64,000 nucleotides of DNA from Diphasiastrum complanatum. Lineage: Eukaryota; Streptophyta; Lycopodiopsida; Lycopodiales; Lycopodiaceae. Below are positions 22,006 to 34,359 of this stretch, in pieces (within the stretch, counting starts at the first letter, position 1; each line of letters opens with the position of its first letter). The notes under the pieces were generated by a model. The model made no database searches, had not been told where the DNA came from, and worked only from the letters and a program-made list of their open reading frames with translations. The stretch covers positions 62,262,442 through 62,326,441 of the forward strand of contig CM055094.1 in assembly GCA_029204225.1 (NCBI GenBank). Direction: 5' to 3'. Position numbers and translations under genes: made by a program.

Positions 22006-23683
22006 GAACATAATAGCCTTCAACTAGAAATAATGGCCAACATTTTGTGCCCTTATGGAAAAAGTAAGATGTGCCCAAACACCAAAAATTGTAGAAATGG
22101 CCTCTCGTTGTAGTGTGTTGTAATTTGGAAGGCCATTGGCAACCATTGCAAACATACACATATTTGGACACTTTTCTCTAGTTATCTATGTGTGGTAGTC
22201 ATAGTCTTTGACATGAAATTAGTGCTCCTTGAAAAAGGATTATTTTGTAGGATGAGTTACAAAAGATGCAATTGATAGTCTAAACCATTGGGGTTGCACT
22301 CCATATAAATAATGATCATATGTATTTTTGGGAATTGTTTTCACATTGAGGAAGATGGAAGATGGCTTGTTTATCAACAATTGAATCCACCTTGATGAAA
22401 ATAAAAATCTTTGATGAGCATATAAATTAATGATTGTGAAACATTATCCCAAGCTCTAAGACCTGAGTGCAATTTTTAATAAACAAATAAGTGCAATCCT
22501 AGTGTATGATGGTAATCAAGAAGCTTGGGAACATATCACACTCCAGTTGAGATCATCATGCACATGAGGTTTAATTCTTCATGTATTTAAGAAAAGGCCT
22601 TGAGTGCGAGCCAAATTAATGTTGTCTTAGATGTCGTAGCTTTCTTTCGTGCATGTGTTTTATGACAGTTACATGGGCAAGTTTGATGGTGTCTAAATGA
22701 ATTCACTTCTCTCTTCTTGGAGCACATGAGAAGGATTATACCTATAGTGGTTGGAACACACCATTACAGGCTAAAAACAACCCCTTGTCACTTTCATTTA
22801 GAACTCGTGTGAATCCCTTAAGTCAAATTTTTGTTCACTATCCCATGAATGGGTTCCTCCATGCTTACACCTTTGATATGTAGGAATCATGTATTATCTA
22901 GGTTATCACACAGACGTGAGTCAAAGTCCTCGGTATATACAAACAAATTACCCAAAATAACAGTATTAATATCTCATAACAAGTGTGACACAAATATCGT
23001 GCTATAAATAACATGGATTTAGTGTGCATGCAAATTTAGCAAACCAAGAATTTGTAGTATGGTGTGGAGACTGATTATGTATGATTTCCACCATGAATGG
23101 GAAAAATTGGTATGTCCACCAGTAAATCACTTGTTACCTTAAAGCAAAAACAAGAGGGAAATGCCATGCAAGAGGGCCAATTTTCTACGAAGCAAAAACA
23201 AGCATGGAAGAGAGGTCTCATTCTAGTAAGAAGAGTATGGGAGGTGAGCTTTCATGGAAATGTTGTCCCTTGGTTGTCAAGTCTAGGTGTAGAAGATTTC
23301 GATCAAAGATTTCGTCATGGAAAAGAGATGCATTTGTAAAAAATCAAGAATGCTGCAATCATGTGCAGGGAAAAGGGAGAAAGAAACGACCTAAGGAAAT
23401 GATAGCAACATGGAAGATCTTTGAAAAACCAAGCCAATTTGGAAGAATTTGGGAAGCAACCATGTATCTAGAAACATCAGCCATGAAGAATTTTGAAGAA
23501 CATTCAATGCTAACAACCAACCAATGACTAGTGAGAGAATGATATTTAAAGCCAAATGGAAGAGTTCAACTCAAAAGGCCTTGCAAAGTGAATGATATTT
23601 TAGATAATCAACTACATACCACTATGAAGTTGACTTCGGAAGAAAACCTTTTGCATTTCCGTTCTCTACTTTTCATTAACTCT

Positions 23684-23847
23684 CATTGAATCTCCTTTAG
23701 TTATCATTTTCAAGAATTTGTATGCAGTCTTGTCAATAGCAAGAATTTGAAATCATTTGCTAAATCATTGAATCTCCTTTAGTTATCATTTTCAAGAATT
23801 TGTGTGGAGTCTTGTCAATAGCAAGAACTTGAAATCATTTGCTAAAG
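23684..23847. repeat. Tandem duplication, 82-bp unit, two copies
   Basis: The copies at 23684-23765 and 23766-23847 begin CATTGAATCTCCTTTAG and differ at only a few positions, so the duplication is recent. Confidence 0.92.
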
Positions 23848-24234
23848 TCCAATTCTTAGGTAAAGATAAATTGCTTCAAGTCTTAATATGATAGATATGT
23901 TATGCTTCTGGGTTATCAAAGGGGAGGCTAGAACTTGGGACAAAAGAAACTTTGGAATTCAAGTTAACCAACTGAGCCAACCATATTGGGTCTATCAATA
24001 TGTTATGTCATGAATAGTAATTCAAAAACCTTCTGATGTTCTTGTTCATCTAAATATTCCAATATGTGCTTTCAACTCATTTGCATGTTGACCTACTTGT
24101 GCATGTGAATAGCTCCTCAAACTTATGTTAATTCTATTTGAAATTCTAGTTAGAAGTTGTATTTTGAATGATTCCTTTTGTTTTATATTTTAGTTAGAAG
24201 TGTTATAAATTCTAGTCACTCTAGACCATTGTAT

Positions 24235-24248
24235 CGGTATCAAAGCTC
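24235..24248 (+). promoter_or_regulatory. Possible tRNA-iMet primer-binding site of a lost retroelement
   Basis: CGGTATCAAAGCTC is close to the TGGTATCAGAGCTC seen at LTR/leader junctions. No gag or second LTR was found nearby. Confidence 0.3.
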
Positions 24249-25968
24249 GAGTTTTCGTAGTTCCAAGTCCTCAAGTCATTGCATGCTAATTAAACACGCA
24301 TTACGCTCATAGCTTATGTCATCAGCCAACTCAGGTGTCATGATTCCAATTTCTTCTAAAACCTTTCTTGGTCATCATCCTATTCATGTATTTCCGGAGT
24401 CTTTGTTCATCTCCAACATCTACACGAGTCAAGAGCTACAAAATTCCATATAGAAGTTGTTAAGTTCAACTCTAATTTGAAGGTGCAAATAGTACAATTA
24501 ATGCTCGACTTTTCTTTAAGGCCAGAAAAGCATGTTTTTCAGAGTTCTCTTGGAACTAAATTTTCGTATTTTTTAGTCAAGTCAAATTGAATCAATGTTA
24601 GTACATTTGTACCAATATGAATATATCTACATCAGGCCAAAACATAGATGTTCAAGAGAAAAGGCCTTGTAAATTCGAAATTCAAAGCACTAGTTTTTCT
24701 TTGTATAGGTTGCAGCATATATCACAGATTTTTTCATGTGATGGTTTCAAAATTGCAATGGTAATAAGAAGCACACAATAGAGCTGTCACGAAGGCAGAA
24801 AGATCATTGCTTCAAAACATCTACAAAGTTAGCAGTGTCTGATCAGCTTGATGTTTCTCATCTTGTTTGACGGTTACCACAAGCTATACCTTGTCTGGCA
24901 AGGGAGCTATGTGATTTTAAAACTGTAATCAAACAAGTTTCAATTGGTATGAGCATAAAATGTGCCAAGGATCCTTTCCAATTCTTACATAGTCACGTCT
25001 ACAAACTAATTCCAGCATAAAGTTGGCCAGTCATGGCTCGTAATAAGACGATCCTACATTTTGCAAACTTCTCCAGCTGACAAAGCAAACAAATTGCAAC
25101 AATTGGTCAATAATCACATAGCTAAAACAGGATAACAACACAAGGAAACTATAAATAAAAGACCAATAACTAGAGAAAACGCTGATAATACATTGGAATG
25201 AAAAAACAAATTCTCTAATTGAACAAAACATCAGATAACACAGACTAAAGCACATGGTAAAAGAGGGTTGCAGGCATAAGGCTGCAGTCACTTGTTGGGC
25301 TGATGAGCCCTACATTCATGATTTCGACATAGATAGGAGACATTCTTTAGTCACTAAGCCTCGAGCTCCAAATAGTAGAGTCAGCCCATAATTCAAACCC
25401 TGCAAAGTGTAATAGGCCTGTAAGACCTCAGACCTTATACTTGAATGACTGATTGGAGAGTAGAGTTGGCTTTTATTCATGACTTTAGCAATCTAGCTTT
25501 TGATTCAGCAACTCTTGTATCGGCATTGACATACTCTTATTCAAATGATCAGTTAAGTTGCATTTCCTATTCAGTAAATTTGCAGTTCTTTCAGTTCATT
25601 TGGTGTTGTATGTGTTATTTTGGTAAGAACACCAGGCAGCATGCATAAGAATTTATTTCTGAGATTGCATACGCTCACGAGATAAGAAAAGCACTTCTTC
25701 AATAGTAGACGAGCTCAATTCAATGATGACAATATAAGCCAGCTCCCTTCAGCAATTACCAATAATTCTGCATTCTCGAGAAACCCTTCCTTTGGTAGAA
25801 ATAATTGCAACAAAATAATGCCGCATAATTCAGGATAGCTGTTTAGGACAAAACCCCTTGCCAACATTCTCAACAAAGGACAAACTAATTCTGACAATAA
25901 CATCAAACTTCTTCACACGTCTTTAGGTAGCTTCAATTTACGCTGCTTTCAAATGTACATCTTACTTT

Positions 25969-27624
25969 TCAGACACGAAGAGGTGATGCTGAAGGTGAGC
26001 GAAGAGGGATACTCTCTCCACGCACAGAAGGAGATCTCAATAGGATGCTCCCTTCCCTCCCACTGCTGCTACCCTCTCGACTCCTTACTGCATTTCGAGC
26101 CATCCTGGGAGTGCCCGGTGTAGTGCTTGCACCATAACTCGCCCTTAACTTTGGATCAACTGCAGCACAAGATTTGGCCATGGCTTTGCTGACAAATCTC
26201 TGCGCTGCAGCAGAAAGCACACCAAGGCCTGGGCTCATGGAACCCCTTGCTGGTGAAGGGGACAATCCCCCCTGATAGATCCTCGACTTCTCCCTCAAAC
26301 TGCGTGCCGCATCCCTTGAAAGAGTGTGGGCTCTAGCATCCCTTGTGGGAGGTGCAGGAATTTTAAAATGAGGACCATCACCACTGCCCCCAATTCCAAC
26401 TGGAGTATCCTCCATCTCCAACCTCAATGGCGTCCCCTCGATCTCACCCCAAGTCATGAAAGGAGATTCATCAACCCCGGGTGCAGGCGAGGGAGTAGCA
26501 ACAAAACTATAGCCTGCAGTGCCCTTGAGAGGAGGGTTTGCATCTCTTCTTCCAGCCTCTATAATTTCCTTTACCTGAGGAGTCCTTCTAAGTTCCTCAA
26601 GGTCATACCTTTTTCGCCCCTTGTCAGTGTCTCGCTCGGCAAAAGCCCACGCTGTGGGAGTGGACCCTGGCACTGGAGTGTAAAGAATTGACACAGCATC
26701 CTCCTCTCTTAGCTTTGAGTCAAACATTTTCCCATGAAACCTTGTGTTCTGCATGTTGATTACCTTCGGTGGCCCCTGGACTTTCTCCTCCTTCTCGCTT
26801 TCAGTTAGTGGAGCATCTGCTCTTTCTGCAGAATCATACATAAGCAAATTCTTTGCCTGGTAAGTCCAAGTGTCCAGAGTACTAGCTGGCTGACCAGAGG
26901 TTCCATACCCATCTGTGATGCGATTTTCGCAGTCACCGCTCGTCAATCTGAGCTCAATCATTTCCTTATCACTCAAAAAGCGATACTTTTCACGCTTCTG
27001 CTTGTTGACTTTCTCTATTATTTTTGAAAAACTTGCATTATCTTCACTTGTGTAGCTTCTCATAAATTCATCAAGAGACATGGCTGTGTCCAATTCAGGT
27101 CCTTCGGTAGGGCTGGCCTGTGAAGGCAACTGCGACAAGGAAATATTAGAAAGAGATGCAAAAGAAGGCGCAGGGGATGGTGCCCCGGACATAACAGAAC
27201 CTGGTGTTGGGAAAGCGCTCCCTGGAAATACAGGTGTCCCGTCTTTCTCAGCTGCTTTCTGTTTCCCTTTCATCCTCTGGATAATATTCAATTGCGCCTC
27301 TCGAATTACGACAGGATCAGCACTTCGAACAGCCTCCAGCCATTCCAGTCTATTCTGAAGCTTAGGTATATCAGGATAAAAATCCCTTTCTATAATCTTT
27401 TCAATCGCGGCAACATATGCGTCTTCATCCACAACAATCTGACTGCGCTTTGCCCTCTTGGGAGGCGGCGGTCCCATGAGAGATCTGCCTGGGGTGGATG
27501 CCACCAAAAGCCCACTGCCATTCTCATGATCCACACCTGCATCGATACCTGTTATGCTAGGAGACGGCGATGGCAGAATGTGCCTTGGCGAGTGTCCTGG
27601 TGATGCCAACATCTTTTCGCACAA
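25969..27624 (-). CDS. Splicing factor ES2 / DGCR14-like protein
   Basis: An intronless frame of 551 residues, near the family's usual length (about 480-520 in plants and animals). The N-terminus is Pro/Ser-rich. The hallmark block VVDEDAYVAAIEKIIERDFY, PDIPKLQNRLEWLEA lies at about residues 65-97, TPGSVMSG at about 147-154, and a low-complexity Ser/Pro stretch follows. The conserved middle has MSLDEFMRSYTSEDNASF, YRFLSDKEMIELR and QAKNLLMY. The C-terminal half has INMQNTRFHGKMFDSK, SGDGPHFKIPAPPTRDARAH, RSLREKSRIY and Ser/Arg-rich repeats. The family is a nuclear component associated with the catalytic (C-complex) spliceosome. The start at 27624 is the first Met of the frame; Met5 is an alternative. 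No symbol is given because plant naming varies. Confidence 0.9.
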   Translation of the reverse strand: MCEKMLASPGHSPRHILPSPSPSITGIDAGVDHENGSGLLVASTPGRSLMGPPPPKRAKRSQIVVDEDAYVAAIEKIIERDFYPDIPKLQNRLEWLEAVRSADPVVIREAQLNIIQRMKGKQKAAEKDGTPVFPGSAFPTPGSVMSGAPSPAPSFASLSNISLSQLPSQASPTEGPELDTAMSLDEFMRSYTSEDNASFSKIIEKVNKQKREKYRFLSDKEMIELRLTSGDCENRITDGYGTSGQPASTLDTWTYQAKNLLMYDSAERADAPLTESEKEEKVQGPPKVINMQNTRFHGKMFDSKLREEDAVSILYTPVPGSTPTAWAFAERDTDKGRKRYDLEELRRTPQVKEIIEAGRRDANPPLKGTAGYSFVATPSPAPGVDESPFMTWGEIEGTPLRLEMEDTPVGIGGSGDGPHFKIPAPPTRDARAHTLSRDAARSLREKSRIYQGGLSPSPARGSMSPGLGVLSAAAQRFVSKAMAKSCAAVDPKLRASYGASTTPGTPRMARNAVRSREGSSSGREGSILLRSPSVRGESIPLRSPSASPLRV

Positions 27625-27739
27625 ATCAAATGCCCTTAATGATAATTAGTATCAGAAAAACACCAAAAGTGCTTAGATCCTTGACTAGGGTTTCAAGGAG
27701 CAAAAAGCAAACCCTGAAAACTTACTATCAAGAAAAGCT

Positions 27740-28060
27740 AAAGAAAATTTGCTGCCACTTTCCTAACACCAACAACAGCAAGAACAAGGGGAACAGCCTA
27801 AAGAATTACACCTACAAACAAACCCAGAGAAAAGAAAGACTTGCTAAGAACCCCGCGTATTGAAGAAATCGCAAGAAAAGCCACTTACTATCAGCATCAA
27901 CAGCAAGAAAGCAACAGCCTAAAGAATCACACCTACAATCCAACCCAGAAAAGAAAGACCGGCTAAGAAGCCCGCGTATCGAAGGAATCGCAAGCAAAAG
28001 CCACTTCCGAGCACCAGCAACAGCAGGAACAAGAGCAACAGCCCTAAACAATTGAACCTA
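27740..28060. repeat. Tandem repeat in the 5' flank of the ES2 gene, three partial copies
   Basis: Three units spaced roughly 110-120 bp, beginning near 27751, 27877 and 27998. Each contains GCCACTT, CAGCAACAGCA-like A/C-rich text and CAGCCTAAAGAATYACACCTACAA, and the first two also contain CCCGCGTAT. The array is likely in the 5' UTR or proximal promoter of the minus-strand gene. Confidence 0.8.
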
Positions 28061-28278
28061 CAATTCAAACCCTAAGAAAAAAATTACAATGCAGAGAGCA
28101 TGGCGTTGGAGAGGGGAAGATGGCTAGCAAGCTCCAAAGCGGTAACAGAAACTAAAGATCGATGATAACATTGAGAAATAATGGGAAGCAGAAAGAGGCG
28201 ATGAGAAGGGAGAGGGAGCGATGGCGACGAAGAAATAGCTATGGAGAAAGAAAAACGAGGAAGAAAGAGGAAGAAGAA

Positions 28279-28302
28279 GGGGGGGGGGGGGGGGGGGGGG
28301 GG
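28279..28302. repeat. Homopolymeric G tract, about 23 bases
   Basis: An uninterrupted G run after a GA-rich stretch. It could form a G-quadruplex and is prone to length errors. Confidence 0.95.
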
Positions 28303-28398
28303 CGCTTCGGCGAACATCCGGGTGAACCGACTGGACGCGGAGCATCTCGAACCTTCCACCGCTCGTCTGTCGTGGACCGTTGACTATCGTGAAGGACT

Positions 28399-28508
28399 AG
28401 GTCTCTTTCCATGTGGCACGTTGACCCCAGGCGGAGCTTCACCATTTTTGGACTGAGGTCTCTTTCCATGTGGGACGTTGACCCAGGCCTGAGCTTCACC
28501 ATTTTTGG
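28399..28508. repeat. Short tandem duplication, about 58-bp unit
   Basis: AGGTCTCTTTCCATGTGG, then ACGTTGACCC, then GAGCTTCACCATTTTTGG, occurs twice (28399-28450 and 28456-28508). Confidence 0.88.
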
Positions 28509-29566
28509 GTTGAATGCTTTGGGTTCACGCGGTCTCTCAAGCATCTAATTTTTGAGTTTTTTGCAAGCCTGCTCACTCGTTGTTCGAATGATGCTTTTGA
28601 TTTTCGTCAACTTCTCGAGATAGGTGCTGCCCACCTACAACTACGTGTCCCCGGGGGTGGGGGGCGTCCTTGGTGCTCGAGGGCAACTACCATCTGACAT
28701 GATTTTTTTTTATTTTTTTTTTGTATTTTTGTCTTTTGCAAATATTTATTTTCGTTTTTTTTTTTGCTAGAATTTATTTTGTAAATTTTTGTTTTCGTGT
28801 TTTTCTTTAGGGTTTCTTTTTTAGGGTTTTTTTTTTGCGAATTTTTTTTCACATTCTTTTGCATATTTTTTTAATGTTTTTTTTCTTCTAAAATTAAAAA
28901 AAAAAAACCATTTTTTTGTGAATTTTTTTTAGATTTAAATTTTTTATTATTGAAATGTGCATGCGCTATGTGGCAGCTTGACATTGGTTGTCCACATGCA
29001 CATTTCATCATAAATTTCATGTACTTTGTGTCAATTTTTTTATTAGTTGTCCACTTGAAAATTATGACAAGAATGCTCACAAAAAATTTGGTTCTAATGA
29101 GCATTGTCTTTATGGAGGAGGTGCCCTCATAATACGAAAAAAATCTAAACATTTGGCATTACATACCTAGATCAATTTAGGGTTTTAAGGTTAGTTGATC
29201 AAAATTTCTTAGGTCTAATCTAAAATCATAACGTGGAAAGAATAATGGATCTTTGAGAGCTTGTGAGAGTCTAAAATCTCAATTTGTGTGTGTAGAATTG
29301 ACATATGATTGTATAAAACTCAAATAGATTATAGTCAATCTCTTTTGTGAGAGTTTGAGGGTTAAGTTCTGATCCCATTGTCTAGATCAGGGAGGAGTCC
29401 ATATTTGTGTTTTGATTCAATTTTTTTAAGCCTTAAACTTTGTCATCTAGGCAAAGTCTATTCTAAAGTGACTAAATTTTGGTGAAGATTGATTCTAAGA
29501 TCTATGATCTAGATCTTTCTAGATTTTTATTCTTGTTTAAATCTAGTTTCTTTAAGGTGACACAAT
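28509..29566. other. T-rich stretch with no gene recognised
   Basis: Contains long T and A runs around 28705-28930. No coding or mobile signature was identified. Confidence 0.5.
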
Positions 29567-29823
29567 CAAATTGTAGAATCATTTCAAATTGACATAATTG
29601 ACACCGATCGATTCAATCCCATAAGCACATCGTCAAGTGCTTCCAAGACGAGGCAAGCACAAAATTGCTCTACACACTATATATTAGCATGAACTTGAAA
29701 GTACATGAAGAATGTACATAAGCAGTAGCTAAGGGCTTGAGAAAGATTCGCCCAACCGTCTATAACTTAGAGAGAGAAAGTAACCATAAAACAATTGACT
29801 AGTTGATTATTGCCTTTCTAACT
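29567..29823 (-). mobile_element. 3' LTR of copia relic C (about 257 bp)
   Basis: Similar in order and length to the B LTR at 19026-19285. It is followed on its inner side by CTCTCTCCCC (minus strand GGGGAGAGAG), a good polypurine tract. Confidence 0.65.
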
Positions 29824-29989
29824 CTCTCCCCTAATAATCAACTTTTACAAGTTATTAACTAGAAAACTATTGATGAAATATGTCTCCATGATAGCATAGT
29901 TGCATTCAACTCAAAATTTGAAATATACATTATCATGATACTGCACGTAAAGTAGAAAAGACATACTCTTTAATTTCTTCCATGTTTCA

Positions 29990-30335
29990 AGTTATTGTTT
30001 CCATGCCAAGCTTCATCATAAAGTTTTCAAATTTGTCCTTGCTTAGCAACTTTGTAAATTTATCAGCCAATGACAAAGTTGTACTACAATGAATCACGTC
30101 TATATCATTTGAAAACAAAAATCACATATGAAATGTACTTCTATGTGTTTTGCTCTGGCATGAAATATAGGATTCTTAGCCAATTGTATCCCACTCTAAT
30201 TATCGCAAAAAATGATCGTACCTTTGGTTTGCCTTATGTCAATTTCCTTAAGCAGCTGACGTAGCTAAATTGCTTCTTGTTTTATTGAACATAAAGCCTT
30301 ATACTCGGCCTATGTGGTAGAAAGTGAAAGGGTCA
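29990..30335 (-). pseudogene. Copia C RNase H and pol C-terminus
   Basis: The minus strand reads ADKFTKLLSKDKFENFMMKLG at the end (about 30060-29995), preceded by RNase H text clearly similar to 8605-8790 of element B (for example TAGGATTCTTAGCCAATTGT is identical). Stops interrupt it. Confidence 0.8.
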
Positions 30336-30885
30336 CAACTACATACATTGGCATTTTGCCACGCACATTACATGGGGTCAATTTGAAGTTCGTCATGTTC
30401 GTGTGACAATGTGCAAGGCAATGCGCATGACAACTGACACGTGGTAGAGCGTGGGAGAGCCACGCCTATACATTTTCCGGTAGGTACACCCTTGCTCGCC
30501 GGCTAGGAAAAGATGGATTTTTTCAATTTTTGAATTTCTTGGTAGAGCCACGCGACAAATTTTAACAAATTTTGAATATTTGCCCGTGTGCTATGTGTGA
30601 AAATTGTCCTATATGTGAGACTCCTCGATAACGAGATGATTTGCAAGGGACCACTTTCCCATGCAATGTGTTGTGACATTTTTCAATAATTCCGAACTCA
30701 TGAATTGGCATGCTAGTTGACCTGCATGGGGATTGCATGGGTTCATGCACAAAATCCTACTCTCTATAAATTGAGGTAGTGATTATTCCGTCGACGACTT
30801 TGGTCTAGGTTACCAGTTGAGCTCTTCTCCTCTTGCTATCACATGGCATGGCTTGGGGGCTATAATTCCACACTCATCACGATGT
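30336..30885. other. Unrecognised 550 bp between the two parts of copia C
   Basis: Takes the place of RT through most of gag. It contains CTCTATAAATTGAG (30768-30781), a good TATA element on the plus strand, and ACACGTGG motifs, so it could be a solo LTR of another element. No matching copy was found in the window. Confidence 0.4.
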
Positions 30886-31590
30886 CCCATAGCTTTTTCT
30901 CTATAAAAATGCTCTTCATTTTGAATTTCCAAATGCTATAGCTGGAGACACCATCCAACTTACTAGCTTAGCCCAAAATTGATTCATTGACGTTAGCCAT
31001 TTTCAAACTATTTGAAATCACACTTGTAAGCTACAAAGAGTGTTCCAAGTGCATTGGCGATGTCAAAAATCCCAAATAATGATCTATTATTTTTTCCTTT
31101 CCGGGTCCCTCGCTGCTTAGTTGGCAAGTTAAAAGCCAATATCGTTTCTAAACAAAAAATGGTTTTTGCCGCACACCCCTAACTACACGCTCTCTGAAAG
31201 GGGCAAATGACTTTTGGCTTCCATTGAGCAGTTTCTTCATGGTAATCACTTTGTTCTCAGCTAACGTACTCGTTAGGTACAATCCAGATGCCCTTCATTT
31301 GGTCAAAATTGGCTTAAGAAGGTGAAAATAAGGGCATTTTTTGTTTTTTAACTGCTTCTTCAAGTTGAAGAAACTTCACCTTTGAAGGAATTCAAGACCT
31401 TGAGTCCTTTTCATCTTGAATTTTTTTAATGAAACATTGTACTTCATCTGACCTTGAGTTACTTCAAATGGCTCTGAGCCATTGAATTCAATCCAACGAT
31501 TGTAATGAGTTCACCCTCATCTTCAACCACGATTTAATGGCCAAAAATAACTCATTTATTGAATGCAGATCCTTAGGAGCGCTAAGCACT
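30886..31590 (-). pseudogene. Copia C gag start and leader
   Basis: Parallels 11240-11880 of element B: the gag start (minus-strand MANVNESIL-like reading near 31000) and about 560 bp of leader with shared text such as AATGCTCTTCATTTTGAATT. No PBS or 5' LTR is seen at its right end. Confidence 0.75.
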
Positions 31591-32689
31591 CAATGACACA
31601 ATGCTCCCACCTTGGATCATTTCAACTATGGTAGTTTCAACACCTTTATTGCCTCACAATTGTCCATGAACGCCTACAGCAGAGACGCCCACCATTATAC
31701 ATTCATGGATCCCAAAAACAAGATCTGCAGCTCAAGAACTAAGATTTTCTTAGTAGAAACCCTTGCTCTTAGCCAATTAGATGCAACAATAGTTAGTTTG
31801 TCAATCGGTGGAGCAATGAGTGCACTGAGTACAAAACTTTCCATGACTGGGTTGACCATGCTAAAAATTTAGAGCAAAATTTGCACTCACTAATATAGTG
31901 GGAGGCTCTTGTTGGATTTCTATCATCTCCATCTCCCATCTCATTACTAATCTCGATCCATTCATTAGTTGTTGTAAATACTTGTACAATGGCATACTCT
32001 GTAGAAATACACTTGTTTTCCGACAGTTTGCAAAAATACAAATGAATCAGTGACAATGTCTCCCCAATTGTTCAGACACCTTCAACTATTCAGTCATCCT
32101 TGATTATTCAGCCATCTTCGATTGTTCGGCCATCTCGGACCATCTGACCAAATTTGATTATTTGGCCATCCTCAAGCAATCGGCCATAATGCGACTTTCG
32201 GTGAATCCACAAGTACATTGAATCACGCTCGTACAAAATCTCCAACTGAATCAGATAGTGTCCGAAGGCGACTGCCAATAGCACGCAGTGCTTTAATCCT
32301 AATTGTAAAGGACATATTAAGCATTCTTTTAATTAGTTAGCCATGTGTATATATTCAACAACTTATCATTTGTTCGATTAGACAAGAAAATATCGGTTAG
32401 CTCAATACTATTCGATCAATTGAATATCCAGAGAGCAACTGTTTTGTTCTTTCTCTCTATTATTACAGAGTATTGTTTCAGGAAGAATGCGACTCTGACT
32501 GCATTCAGACTGTATCTATTCGCGACCAAATAATCAATGTTTCAATAATCTAGATCGTGTATATTGTGATTGAATGCTCGTTTTATTCATGTTCAGATTC
32601 TTTCTTGCTTGCAGATAAATTATTTGTAAATTAAGTTGTCTTACATGATTGATAGTCTGAGTTGATTGTGACACTCTAATCCCCGGACT
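31591..32689. other. No gene recognised; contains an irregular short repeat
   Basis: About 32075-32185 carries roughly seven degenerate copies of a TTGATTATTCGGCCATC-like unit of 17-20 bp. The 86-codon frame at 31612-31872 shows no family features. Confidence 0.5.
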
Positions 32690-33921
32690 TAATATGCTTC
32701 CGCAAAGCTAATCTAAAACCAACAAGTATTGCAAGAAAAAAGGACATGATATAAAGGACTGCAGAATCCTTGCGACAAAGAACCAACAAGTTCATACTAC
32801 AGTCACTGATGCTTATGAAGACAAATCCAACCTAAAGTTGTTTATGGATGAATTGAACAATGCTTTAGATCCTAGATGCTAGTATCTCGACTCAGGAGGA
32901 CACAACATATGACATCTTGTAGAGACTAGTTCAAGCATTTTTCTTCGTGACATCATGAAAATTCTATTCATATTAGAGACTCCAGCTCTCTTAAGATCAA
33001 AGGCAAAGGAACAATCATCGTTAGATTCGATGACTTTTTATCTCGACATATCAAAAATGTTTTATATGTTCCCACTTTGACCAAAAATCTACTATCAATT
33101 AGTCAAATTGATGATCAAGGGTATACTATCACATTCGATGCAAATGAATGCCTTATTCAAGACATCAACTTGAAGATTATGGTCAAAGGTGATAGAGATG
33201 GTAATCTCTATACATTGAGTCATGAATGTGCACTTACATCAAAAGAAAGATCTTCGTCTATAGCTTCATCCGACAAAAACATCTTATGACATCAATGTCT
33301 GGGACATCTACATATGAGATCTATCATTTATATCAACTTAGACATCAACAAGTCATCACATAAATAGACTTTTGAGACTTATATTATTGGCAAGCATGCA
33401 AGGTCAAGATTTCCTACTGCCAAGCTCATAAAGGTAAAGACATTCTGGATTTGATTCACTATGATCTATATGGCCTGATGCAAATTATGTGAAGGATCAA
33501 TGTATTTCATTACATTTATTGATGATTATTTCTGACGAACCACTGTCATGTTCATCAACAACAAATTAGAAGCATGTATTTGTTTTCAACAATTCAAATA
33601 GCTATATGAAAATCAGACAAGAAGGAAGATCGAAGTCCTACACATAGATGGAGGGAGAGAGCTCATTTCGAATGCTATGAATGACTTTCTAAGCAAATCA
33701 AAGATTCATAGACAATATTCTTTGAGTTGCAAGAGAATCGAACTCTTGTCGAGTTTGCAAGATCGATGCCCTGCTATATTCAAAATCATTTTTTTTAAAC
33801 AAATAGTATGATAGCTGATATCTTCACTAATTAGGCTTTGTCTAAAGACTAGCACATTCTGTTTAAGACAATGTTAAATATGAAGATTATGTAAAGTGTT
33901 TGAAGTCGAATTAAGGGGCAG
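32690..33921 (+). pseudogene. Ty1/copia relic E (gag knuckle to integrase, pol end)
   Basis: Plus-strand pieces: KYCKKKGHDIKDCR (CCHC knuckle, about 32730), IKGKGTIIVRF and NVLYVPTLTKNLLSISQI (end of protease, about 32995-33118), HQCLGHLHMRS (pre-integrase), YFITFIDDYF and HIDGGRELIS (integrase, about 33506-33672), then a jump to the pol end ADIFTN (about 33812) and LFKTMLNMKIM. RT and RNase H are missing. A polypurine tract AAGGGGCAG lies at 33913-33921. Confidence 0.85.
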
Positions 33922-34060
33922 TGTTGGAGTTTTAATTTCACTTCAAACATTATTCGATCTAGTTGCCTCTATATAAATTATTAGTTAACCTCTTTCACAT
34001 ATCTATGACATAGTCTTAGACCTGCTTATTTACACGAGAACCTACTATAGAAGAAAACTT
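33922..34060 (+). mobile_element. 3' LTR of copia E (right edge uncertain)
   Basis: Starts TGTTGGAGTTTTAA directly after the polypurine tract. CTCTATATAAATTA (about 33966-33979) is a TATA element. The right edge is unknown and may be cut by the C/CT tract at 34125. Confidence 0.7.
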
Positions 34061-34122
34061 GTGCAGAAATGCACGCAAGTCTGAGACATGTTCGAACAAG
34101 TCAAAGGAGTGTCAAAGAGTCA

Positions 34123-34356
<234 letters not shown>

Positions 34357-34359
<3 letters not shown>

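Larger units (their letters stand above)
20761..25968. other. Long stretch with no gene recognised
   Basis: AT-rich. All ORFs are under 110 codons and show no family features. It contains a tRNA-like site (21938-22005), an 82-bp tandem duplication (23684-23847) and a possible primer-binding site (24235-24248). Low-level LTR-element debris is likely but not demonstrable by eye. Confidence 0.55.

Noticed and set aside
23097-23527. Overlapping Lys-rich ORFs in the long intergenic stretch
   Set aside because: Two frames overlap with similar composition and neither shows a recognisable motif. Consistent with purine-rich non-coding DNA.
31612-31872. 86-codon ORF between copia relics C and E
   Set aside because: Lies beside element C leader sequence with no domain pattern. 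Likely chance.
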